Source: Pseudomonadota bacterium
GTDB lineage: Bacteria > Pseudomonadota > Alphaproteobacteria > Azospirillales > Azospirillaceae
Assembly: GCA_023411035.1 (NCBI GenBank)
Contig: JAEYPE010000204.1
Span: 1-33,865 of the forward strand
Length of the DNA: 33,865 nucleotides
Direction of reading: 5' to 3'
A program made the position numbers and the translations under genes. The notes beneath the pieces were generated by a model that had not been told where the DNA came from, made no database searches, and was given only the letters and a program-made list of their open reading frames with translations. Shown one piece after another: positions 23,954 through 33,865 of this stretch. Numbering within the stretch: the first letter of the stretch is position 1; each line of letters starts with the position of its first letter.

Positions 23954-24967
23954 ATGTCCGATTTCTGGAAAGAGTCCGGTTTCCATCTGCTGACGCGCGA
24001 CGCCGACGGCTGGTTGGCGGTCACGCCGGACTTCCTGCGCGCCTATCTGATGCGGCCCGAGATGCGCCCGCCCGAGGACGCCTGCGAGACCGAGCACACG
24101 CTGTTCGCCGGTCTGATGGACGATCCCGCGCGTCCCGTCCCGCCGGGCATGGTGGACGCGCTGGCCGATCCCGACGCGCGGGAGAATTGGGCGGTCTGGC
24201 TGGGCTTCCGCGACCGGCTTCTGGCCGCCGGCACGGTCGAGGGCTGCTACCTCCGCCTGTTCCGGGAGGACGCGCGGGGCGTGCCGGGCCTGTTCATCGA
24301 CCAGATGGCCCATGTGATCCTGCGCGGCATCCTGGACGGCACGCCTTCCGGCCTGCGGGCGCGGGCGGGGGAGCTGTTCTTCCGGCCCCAGACCGTGTCG
24401 GTGGAGGACGGGCGTGTCCGGCTGGCCGACAGCGAGACGGTGGAGATGCTGGCCGCGACCGGCGGTTTCGGCAGCCTGGGCCGTCTGGTGGTGGAGGCCG
24501 GAACCGCCCCGCGCTCCGTCGATCTGGACATCCTGGACGAGACCAACCATCCCCGCTATTGGGAGCGCGATTCCCGGCACGACACGGTGCTGGACGTGAC
24601 TTTTGCCGCGGCGGGGCTGGACGCGCTGTGCCGTGTGCTGGAAGGCTGGGTGAAGCATTTCCTGGGGGTGGCCGTGTCCATCCAGCCGGTGCAGCGGATC
24701 AGCGACGAGCGCTGGGTCTGGCATGTCGGCCTGGACGGGGAGGCCACCGCCATCCTGAACGACCTCTACAACGGGGCCGAGGTGGGGGGGGACCGGCTGG
24801 CCCGCATCCTGTCCCTGTTCCGGCTGGAGTTCGCCGATCCCGCAGCCATGCGCGCCGATCTCGCCGGGCGGCCCGTCTATCTGGCCCTGGCGATGACCGC
24901 CGACCGCAAGCTGCGCCTCAAGCCGCAGAACCTGCTGGTGAACCTGCCGCTGGCGCGGGTGAGCTGA
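23954..24967 (+). CDS. DUF6352 family protein
   Basis: 337 aa, recognised as DUF6352 from its N-terminus (MSDFWKESGFHLLTRDADGW, then DFLRAYLMRPEM.PPEDAC) and DPDARENWAVWLGFRDRLL; the family is mostly alphaproteobacterial and has no assigned function. No signal peptide, membrane segment or recognisable catalytic motif is seen. The protein is acidic and full-length. The ATG at 23954 is the conserved family start. Lies 103 bases after the hydrolase on the same strand and could be cotranscribed. The family assignment is from memory of the pattern. Confidence 0.75.
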   Translation: MSDFWKESGFHLLTRDADGWLAVTPDFLRAYLMRPEMRPPEDACETEHTLFAGLMDDPARPVPPGMVDALADPDARENWAVWLGFRDRLLAAGTVEGCYLRLFREDARGVPGLFIDQMAHVILRGILDGTPSGLRARAGELFFRPQTVSVEDGRVRLADSETVEMLAATGGFGSLGRLVVEAGTAPRSVDLDILDETNHPRYWERDSRHDTVLDVTFAAAGLDALCRVLEGWVKHFLGVAVSIQPVQRISDERWVWHVGLDGEATAILNDLYNGAEVGGDRLARILSLFRLEFADPAAMRADLAGRPVYLALAMTADRKLRLKPQNLLVNLPLARVS

Positions 24968-25075
24968 GCGGCAGGCTCATATCCATGATGGAAGTGTGAC
25001 TGTTTGTCGCCTCGGGCTGCGGGCGGGAAGGGGCCTATACGGTTGTTTCCTGGAATGGGAAGGGCCGTGCAATTA

Positions 25076-25546
25076 ATGACAACGCAGCCCAAAACAATGA
25101 AGCCGAACCTCGTCGATTCGCGCCGGGCCGATCCACGCTGGGAGATGATGGCCTGGCAGGACGGCTTCGAGGTCGGGCACGCGGTGATCGACGCCGACCA
25201 TCAGCGCCTGTTCGAGCTGTTCAACCAACTTCTCACCGCGGTGAACGAGTGCCGAGCGGACAGCGAGATCCGGGGCGCGCTGGCGGAGCTTCTCGACTAC
25301 ACCGACGTCCATTTCGATCGGGAAGAGGCGCTGATGCGCCGGCACGGCTATCCCGGCTGTGACGCCCACAAGGCGCTGCACGACAGCTTCGTCCGCCAGC
25401 TTCGCGACGTGAACAACGCGCTGGACGCGGGCGGCGGGAAGGGGGGCTTCGTGTTGGGCTTCCTCGCCAAATGGCTGTCGGGGCACATTCTGGGCGTCGA
25501 CAAGCAGGTCGGCGCCTACCTGCGCGAGCGCGGGGTGGTGGAGTAA
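25076..25546 (+). CDS. Bacteriohemerythrin (first copy)
   Basis: 156-aa single-domain hemerythrin that binds O2 at a non-heme diiron centre. All seven ligands are visible with normal spacing: His42, His79, Glu83, His98, His102, His137 and Asp142. An about 25-residue N-terminal extension precedes the domain. The ATG at 25076 is chosen with GGAAGGG 11 bases upstream; ATG at 25055 or 25097 cannot be excluded. Followed directly by a hairpin (25559-25581). The roles of these proteins range from O2 delivery to sensing; a second copy lies at 30482-30964. Confidence 0.92.
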   Translation: MTTQPKTMKPNLVDSRRADPRWEMMAWQDGFEVGHAVIDADHQRLFELFNQLLTAVNECRADSEIRGALAELLDYTDVHFDREEALMRRHGYPGCDAHKALHDSFVRQLRDVNNALDAGGGKGGFVLGFLAKWLSGHILGVDKQVGAYLRERGVVE

Positions 25547-25558
25547 AGGCGCAACCAT

Positions 25559-25581
25559 CCCTCTCCCGGGGCGGGAGAGGG
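25559..25581 (+). terminator. Hairpin after the first hemerythrin gene
   Basis: Perfect 9-bp stem CCCTCTCCC (25559-25567) with GGGAGAGGG (25573-25581) and a five-base loop, 12 bases after the stop codon. No T-tract, so probably a weak or Rho-assisted terminator. It resembles the C/T-rich palindromic repeats common in these genomes. Confidence 0.5.
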
Positions 25582-25617
25582 GCATGGCCATTCCGTGCTT
25601 CGCTGTTTGTTCTGGCC

Positions 25618-26106
25618 TCACTGTTTGTTCTGATTCCCGCCGCTGTTCTTCGGGCCGCGGTTCAGCGAGGTCATGCTGTCGCTGTATTGGAATTCCGGCA
25701 TGTCGCGGACGCTCGCCTGGGTGATTTCCCGCATCGCGATGGGGCCGTTGCCAGGCATGACGTCGGCCAGCGCGATGTCCGCCGCGATCTCCTTGCCGCC
25801 GATGCCGAGGAAACCGCCGCTCTGGATCACCAGAAGCTGAGCGTTGCCGTCCGGACCCAGGATCACGTCGGTCACCTTGCCGACCTTTTCCCCATCGGCG
25901 CCGATCACCGTGCGGTTCATCAGGTGCTCGACGCTGGCGCTGCCCGGCAGGGTGGCCGGACGGGAGGTGTCGCTCCGGTCCATGATGACCGAATTCGGGG
26001 CCTGGGAGTTCGGGGCCTGGGTGGAGCCGCCGGTGCCGGTCTGGGCCGCCGCGGCACCGGTCGTCAGCGCCAGGGCGGACAGGGTCGCGATCACGGTCTT
26101 GTGCAT
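25618..26106 (-). CDS. Exported PRC-barrel domain protein
   Basis: 162 aa with a signal peptide (ATLSALALTTGAAAAQT). The PRC barrel runs from about residue 58 to 125: LMNRTVIGADGEKVGKVTDV, then GGFLGIGGKEIAAD. PRC barrels bind other proteins or RNA and are widespread in exported stress proteins; the partner is unknown. The short linker before it contains a duplicated QAPNS unit. The ATG at 26106 has AGGAG seven bases upstream. A 12-base repeat (25603-25614 and 25621-25632) flanks its stop codon. Confidence 0.88.
   Translation of the reverse strand: MHKTVIATLSALALTTGAAAAQTGTGGSTQAPNSQAPNSVIMDRSDTSRPATLPGSASVEHLMNRTVIGADGEKVGKVTDVILGPDGNAQLLVIQSGGFLGIGGKEIAADIALADVMPGNGPIAMREITQASVRDMPEFQYSDSMTSLNRGPKNSGGNQNKQ
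25991..26020. repeat. Two-copy 15-bp tandem repeat inside the PRC-barrel gene
   Basis: 25991-26005 and 26006-26020 differ at one base. It encodes the doubled QAPNS unit in the linker between the signal peptide and the barrel. Confidence 0.85.
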
Positions 26107-26373
26107 GGAAGGTCTCCTCTTTCCACGAAACCGATCCTTCCAACCGGGGGGCGCGGGAAAGGTCACGCCGGGCCGCCTGTGACATGAAGGGGCGACTCGG
26201 GGTGCTTCCCGGAGCCCCGCGGCGGGGGACGGTCCACAGAGCAGAAGGCGAGGGCCGGAAGAAGGGCGTACCGCCGATTCGCCCCCCATGAATCCTGGGG
26301 TCCGGCAGCCCCGGCGACCCCACGGAAATGACGGAATCCCTACGAAAACCGGGTGCCGGAGGCTTTCTCCGCA

Positions 26374-26389
26374 GGACTAGATATAGGGG
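26374..26389. promoter_or_regulatory. NrdR-box-like site 1 upstream of nrdJ
   Basis: The core CTAGATATAG at 26377-26386 is the mirror form of site 2's TATCTAG and fits the NrdR consensus CwAtATaTwG at nine of ten positions. It lies 67 bases from site 2, not a helical multiple of the usual pair. From 26107 to 26340 I see no gene or recognisable site. Confidence 0.5.
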
Positions 26390-26440
26390 CTCGGCGGCTT
26401 TCCGCGGGAACCGGCAGGGGGGTGGTCCGTTATATGAAGC

Positions 26441-26456
26441 GCGCCATATCTAGAAG
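26441..26456. promoter_or_regulatory. NrdR box 2 upstream of nrdJ
   Basis: The core CCATATCTAG starts at 26444 and is exactly 31 bp from the equivalent base of box 3. NrdR boxes usually occur as pairs about three helical turns apart, so this spacing is strong support. NrdR represses ribonucleotide reductase genes when dATP/ATP is bound. Confidence 0.65.
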
Positions 26457-26471
26457 GCGAGTCTAGGTCAA

Positions 26472-26487
26472 ACACTATATCTTGGGA
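26472..26487. promoter_or_regulatory. NrdR box 3 upstream of nrdJ
   Basis: ACACTATATCTTGGGA, core 26475-26484, matches the NrdR consensus (acaCwAtATaTwGtgt) in most conserved positions. It is the promoter-proximal member of the 31-bp pair, 135 bases before the nrdJ ATG. Confidence 0.65.
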
Positions 26488-26621
26488 TCGGGTCTTGCCT
26501 GCCCACACCGATGGGGCTAGGATGCGCACCAACATACAGGGTGTTGCGTTCGTCATCCAGCGCGAGCTGGCCGCACGGAGCGCGACGCCCTGTTCGCCAG
26601 ACAGAGGGAGCACGAGTCACC

Positions 26622-30338
<3,717 letters not shown>

Positions 30339-30370
30339 GGCCAGCCGGTTCCATCCCCGGCATGGCGTAG

Positions 30371-30402
30371 AAAAGGGGAGGTCCGAGGACCTCCCCTTTT
30401 TT
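30371..30402. terminator. Strong Rho-independent terminator after nrdJ
   Basis: AAAAGGGGAGGTCC (30371-30384) pairs perfectly with GGACCTCCCCTTTT (30387-30400), followed by TT. It has A/T tracts on both sides, so it can stop transcription of nrdJ and, from the other strand, of the second hemerythrin. Confidence 0.95.
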
Positions 30403-30481
30403 CATGTTCGCTTCGGGGAAAGGGCGCCGCGATCCCGAGGGCTGCCTCTCCCGATCCGCGCAGAAGCGTTGATCCGCGGTA

Positions 30482-30964
30482 TCAAACCGGGATGTTTGGG
30501 AAGACGCGGCCGGAAAGCTGGGCGTCGCTCGGTTCCACCGGGGCGGAGTCCCGCTCCTTCAGCCAGCGCGCGAACTGGCGGTCCGCGGAGTTGATGTGCA
30601 GCATCAGCCATTGCGGCAGGAAGGTCGCCAGATAATCGGCGATGTCCTCCTCCGGCACGTTGCCGGTGGTGAAGGCGTGCAACTGCTCCCACGCCAGGGA
30701 ATGCTGGATCAGATGGTCGGCAAGGAAGGGATAGCCGGCCCTCTCCATCACCTTCTGTTCGCTGGCGAAATGATTTTCGGTATAGATCACCGCCTCGGCC
30801 AGCGTGCGGTAGACCTCATCCTGTGAACGGCCTTCGGCGACGGCGGTCTGGAATGCCTGGACCAGCTCGATCCAACGCCTGTGCTGCGTGTCGATTTCCT
30901 TGACCCCCAACGTGAGGTCGTCGCTCCAGACGAGAGCCTGGAAATTCTCGACGGGCTTATCCAT
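30482..30964 (-). CDS. Bacteriohemerythrin (second copy)
   Basis: 160-aa hemerythrin with all seven diiron ligands: His28, His65, Glu69, His84, His88, His123, Asp128. It has no N-terminal extension like that of the first copy and a 25-residue C-terminal tail instead, and the sequences are clearly different, so this is not a recent duplicate. The ATG at 30964 is at the start of the frame, with only a weak GAG-type site. The upstream region (30965-31162) is strikingly A/T-rich and probably contains divergent promoters for this gene and the peptidase. Confidence 0.92.
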   Translation of the reverse strand: MDKPVENFQALVWSDDLTLGVKEIDTQHRRWIELVQAFQTAVAEGRSQDEVYRTLAEAVIYTENHFASEQKVMERAGYPFLADHLIQHSLAWEQLHAFTTGNVPEEDIADYLATFLPQWLMLHINSADRQFARWLKERDSAPVEPSDAQLSGRVFPNIPV

Positions 30965-31162
30965 GATCGGTCAGGCTCAGCTAAAAGTGGTAACTATTTG
31001 GTTATCATAAACATGACTGTAAGTATATCAAAGGTTTGAGTTGAGATAAATTGCCACGGACGTGAAAGCCGACAGTGGCGCCAGCCTGTGAGCTGTCCTT
31101 GCCGGACGAGGGGCGCGGCTCAATATGCGGAGCCTGTGCCGACACAGCCGACGGGATGCGCC

Positions 31163-32722
31163 ATGAACCGCCGTTTCCATCTTTTGCCGCTGCTTGCCCT
31201 GATGGCGCCGTTGGCCCTGTTGCCGCTCCCCGCCGCACAGGCGCAGGACGCGCCGAAGCCGGCGGAACGATCCGGCGGCGGGTTCGACGCCCAGCGCAGC
31301 GAGACCCAGCACCGGCTGCCGCTGCCGTCCGGGCCGGTCGCCTACACGGCGGTGGCGGAGTTCCTGCCCCTGCGCGACGGCCCGCGCGAGGAGGTGGCGG
31401 CCCGCGTCTTCACCGTCTCCTACACGCTGGACGGCGCGCCGCGCGGGCAGCGGCCCGTGGCCTTCGTGTTCAACGGCGGGCCGGGGGCCTCTTCGGCCTA
31501 TCTGCATCTGGGGGCGCTGGGGCCGAAGGTGGTGGGCTTCGGCGACGACGGGTCGCTGGCGCGTCCGCCGGCCCCGCTGCTGGACAATCCGGACAGTTGG
31601 CTGGCCTTCGCCGACCTGGTCTTCGTCGATCCGGTCGGCACCGGCTACAGCCGCGGAGTCCAGCGGGATGGTAACCGTGATGGCGGCCGGGAGGAGGAGG
31701 GACGCCGAAGGGACGAGGACCCCGGCAAGCGCTTCTGGTCGGTCGACGCCGACAGCCGGGCCATGGCAGAGGTCGTCCGGCTCTGGCTGACCCGCAACGG
31801 GCGCTGGGAGTCGCCGAAATTCCTGGTGGGCGAAAGCTATGGCGGCTTCCGCATCGCAAAGATGGCGAACCGGCTGATCGACGACACGGGCATTGCGGTC
31901 AACGGGCTCATCATGGTCTCGCCGGTGGTGGATTTCACCACCATCCGCGGCAGCGGCGGACTGCTGGTGCCGGCGCTGCGGCTGCCCTCCTACGCCGCCT
32001 CCGCCGCCGCCAACGGGCTGGTTCCCGGCACGCCGGAGCAGGCGGCTGCGGCGGCGGAGCGTTACGCCTTCACCGGCTACCTCACCGGGCTGGCCGGGTT
32101 GGACTACCGCCGGGCCGGCGAGGCGCAGGGCTTTTTCGCCGAGGTGGCGCGGACCATCGGCCTGCCGGAAGAACTGGTGACCCGTTTCCGCGGGGAAATC
32201 CCCACCGATGTCTTCGCCCGGGAGCTGCTGCGCGGGCAGGGGCGGATCGCCAGCGTCTATGACGGCACCTTCACCGCCGCGGACCCCGATCCATCGGCGG
32301 CGCGCATCCCCTTCGATCCTTTCCTGAAGGGCACGGTGCCCACCTACACCACCGCCTTCGCCGCCTATGCCCACGAATGGCTGGCTGTGCGGACGGAGGT
32401 GCCGTTCGACCTTCTCAGCGACCGGGTGAACCGGGGCTGGGAATGGCCGCGCTCCGGCCCGCCGAGCGCGGTGGAGGATCTTCAAGCCGCCCTGACGCTG
32501 CAGCCCGCGCTGCGCGTGCTGATCGCCCATGGGCGCACCGACCTGATCACCCCCTACATGGCGTCGCGCTGGGTGGCTTCCCGCCTGGAGCTGCCGCAAG
32601 GGCAGACAGACCGGGTGGCGGTGACGGTCTATGAGGGCGGGCACATGATGTATACCCGCGCGTCCGGGCGGGCGAAGCTGGCCGCCGATGCCCGTGCCCT
32701 GATGGATGCCGCGTTGCGGTAG
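31163..32722 (+). CDS. Exported S10-type serine carboxypeptidase
   Basis: 519 aa with a signal peptide (LLALMAPLALLPLPAAQA). Peptidase S10 features: FNGGPGASSAYL for the oxyanion region, GESYGG with catalytic Ser225, Asp in AHGRTDLITPYMA and His in YEGGHMMYTR. It would remove C-terminal residues from peptides in the periplasm or outside. An unusually charged Arg/Glu/Asp stretch (about residues 167-190) is inserted after FVDPVGTGYSRG, just before FWSVDADSRAMA. The ATG at 31163 is chosen because the signal peptide begins there; the upstream 25 codons of open frame lack family character. Confidence 0.92.
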   Translation: MNRRFHLLPLLALMAPLALLPLPAAQAQDAPKPAERSGGGFDAQRSETQHRLPLPSGPVAYTAVAEFLPLRDGPREEVAARVFTVSYTLDGAPRGQRPVAFVFNGGPGASSAYLHLGALGPKVVGFGDDGSLARPPAPLLDNPDSWLAFADLVFVDPVGTGYSRGVQRDGNRDGGREEEGRRRDEDPGKRFWSVDADSRAMAEVVRLWLTRNGRWESPKFLVGESYGGFRIAKMANRLIDDTGIAVNGLIMVSPVVDFTTIRGSGGLLVPALRLPSYAASAAANGLVPGTPEQAAAAAERYAFTGYLTGLAGLDYRRAGEAQGFFAEVARTIGLPEELVTRFRGEIPTDVFARELLRGQGRIASVYDGTFTAADPDPSAARIPFDPFLKGTVPTYTTAFAAYAHEWLAVRTEVPFDLLSDRVNRGWEWPRSGPPSAVEDLQAALTLQPALRVLIAHGRTDLITPYMASRWVASRLELPQGQTDRVAVTVYEGGHMMYTRASGRAKLAADARALMDAALR

Positions 32723-32753
32723 GAGGGCGCTGCGGCAGGAGATTGGCCGGCCA

Positions 32754-32785
32754 AAGAAAAACAGGCGCCCCGGTTGGGGCGCCTG
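32754..32785 (-). terminator. Rho-independent terminator of the flagellin gene
   Basis: On the minus strand CAGGCGCCCC, AACC loop, GGGGCGCCTG (32762-32785), then TTTTTCTTT. It lies 50 bases after the flagellin stop. It may also stop the peptidase transcript from the other side. Confidence 0.93.
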
Positions 32786-32834
32786 CTGCGCAATGCGTTG
32801 CTTCGGCCTGCGGTCGCCGGCTGGACCCCACCGG

Positions 32835-33865
32835 TTAGAACAGCTTCAGGATCGACTGCTGCGACTGGTTGGCCAGCGAGAGGGCGATGGTGCCGAGCTG
32901 CTGACGGGTCTGCAGCATCAGCAGGCTTGCGCCTTCCTCGTTCTGGTCGGCCAGCGTCAGCTTGTTGGCGCCTTCCATCAGCACGTCGCTGAACTCCTTG
33001 GTGAAGGTTTCGCGGGTGGTGATGATGTTCAGGTTGGTCGACAGCGTCTGCGACGCCGACCGCAGGGACTGCTTGGCGTAGTCGATGCTCTCGACCGCCT
33101 TGTCGATGTCGGAGCGGTCGGTCCAGCCGTTCTGCGCATAGTCGATGCGCAGGCCCTGGCCGCTCGTCGTCAGGTTCTGGGCCTTCACCGTGATCGAGTT
33201 GGTGTTGCGCTCGTTGAGCTGCACCGTCAGGTCGTTCGAGGTGTTGGCGTCGGTCACCTGCACCGACACCAGGTTGGCCGCCGAGTTGGCCGAGGCCGCC
33301 TGCTTGATCGTCTTCTGATCGACGTTGAAGCGCACCGTGCCGGTGTCGAACGAGAAGGCGTTCTCGCCGTCCGACAGCTTGCCCTCGCCGCGGTTCGCCA
33401 TGCCGTCGCGGGTCACCGTGGAGCCGCTCAGGCTGCTCACCGAGATCTGGATGTCGACCTTCTTCTCGATCGTGGAGATGCCGTTGCCGCCGTTGGCTGC
33501 CTGCTCCAGCAGCTTGCGGTCCACCGTGAAGGACACCACGGTGCCCGACGCGAAGCTCTCGGAGATGCGCTTGGTCAGTGCGTTCTCGGCGCTGGCCTTG
33601 ACGGCCATCTCGCGGGGAGCGTTGGTCGTCGTCGCACCGGTGAGGGTGAGCGTACCGGTCGAGCTGACCGCGACCGTCTGGACGTCCTTGCCGCTGAGGC
33701 GGCCGCCGGCGCCCAGCGCGCTGGCGATCGACGCCTGGAGCTGCGAGGCGATGTTGGCGCGGGCCGTCTGACCCATCGCCACGTCGCCGGAGGTGGCGGT
33801 GTAGGTGAAGGTCTGGTCTTCGACCGTGATGGTGAAGCTGTCGCCGGCTTCGATCGTGCCGCCCA
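32835..33865 (-). CDS. Flagellin, C-terminal part (cut by window edge)
   Basis: 343 codons of a protein that runs off the right edge; the frame stays open upstream of the Met at 33782 (…TFTYTATSGDVA precedes it), so that Met is internal. The C-terminus is flagellin D1/D0: QSLRSASQTLSTNLNIITTR, then LADQNEEGASLLMLQTRQQL and SLANQSQQSILKLF. The visible upstream part consists of beta-rich surface-domain sequence (D2/D3), including a GDxFTITVEDQTFTYTA unit. The protein is exported by the flagellar type III system and forms the filament. Polar or lateral filament cannot be decided without the N-terminus. Confidence 0.9.
   Translation of the reverse strand, partial: GGTIEAGDSFTITVEDQTFTYTATSGDVAMGQTARANIASQLQASIASALGAGGRLSGKDVQTVAVSSTGTLTLTGATTTNAPREMAVKASAENALTKRISESFASGTVVSFTVDRKLLEQAANGGNGISTIEKKVDIQISVSSLSGSTVTRDGMANRGEGKLSDGENAFSFDTGTVRFNVDQKTIKQAASANSAANLVSVQVTDANTSNDLTVQLNERNTNSITVKAQNLTTSGQGLRIDYAQNGWTDRSDIDKAVESIDYAKQSLRSASQTLSTNLNIITTRETFTKEFSDVLMEGANKLTLADQNEEGASLLMLQTRQQLGTIALSLANQSQQSILKLF

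Noticed and set aside
26107..26621. Cobalamin riboswitch upstream of nrdJ
   Set aside because: No B12-box-like conserved sequence could be seen; the clear signals are NrdR boxes.
26511..26621. Upstream ATG at 26511 as the nrdJ start
   Set aside because: The extra 37 codons have no family similarity, and GAGGGAG precedes the ATG at 26622, where the conserved N-terminus begins.

Overview
The window looks like chromosome of a very GC-rich alphaproteobacterium, most likely Azospirillum or a close relative in the Rhodospirillales. The reasons are strong G/C at third codon positions, a long B12-dependent NrdJ, a DUF3035 lipoprotein, the ribF/ileS/lspA cluster and a flagellin ending in the usual C-terminal D0 helix. 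This assignment is inferred from gene content; no rRNA or tRNA gene is visible.

Layout. Positions 1-200 hold the start of an IS1-like transposase running off the left edge. Next come tadA (-), a dodecin (+), and the overlapping pair rluB-like/rsmD (+). A decayed serralysin-type RTX metalloprotease (-) runs tail-to-tail into rsmD, followed by mutL (-). Between mutL and pgi (about 5.8-9.6 kb) lies a less GC-rich accessory island. It has gene scraps next to mutL, a 39-codon gene, structured intergenic DNA, and a minus-strand cassette of two related, unrecognised helical proteins (378 and 394 aa). Each protein carries a long central hydrophobic segment between predicted coiled coils. A 65-codon reading frame with no ordinary start codon is wedged between them. 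This cassette is the best candidate for an undescribed system; its shape recalls bicomponent alpha-pore-forming toxins, but sequence alone does not prove that.

From 9.6 to 20.3 kb is a long minus-strand housekeeping block, in transcription order ribF, pyrE, ileS, lspA, DUF3035 lipoprotein, an M16 zinc peptidase and its catalytically dead partner, then pgi. Envelope biogenesis is well represented: LspA processes lipoproteins, and the DUF3035 protein is itself a lipoprotein.

From 20.5 to 33.9 kb are mostly single genes: a MaoC-type hydratase, an SDR, RlpA, a lysophospholipase-like hydrolase, a DUF6352 protein, a bacteriohemerythrin, a PRC-barrel secreted protein, nrdJ behind three NrdR-box-like sites (two exactly 31 bp apart), a second bacteriohemerythrin, an S10-type carboxypeptidase, and the C-terminal part of a flagellin that runs off the right edge. 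Rho-independent terminators are clear after nrdJ and flagellin, and after the DUF3035 gene and the helical cassette on the minus strand.
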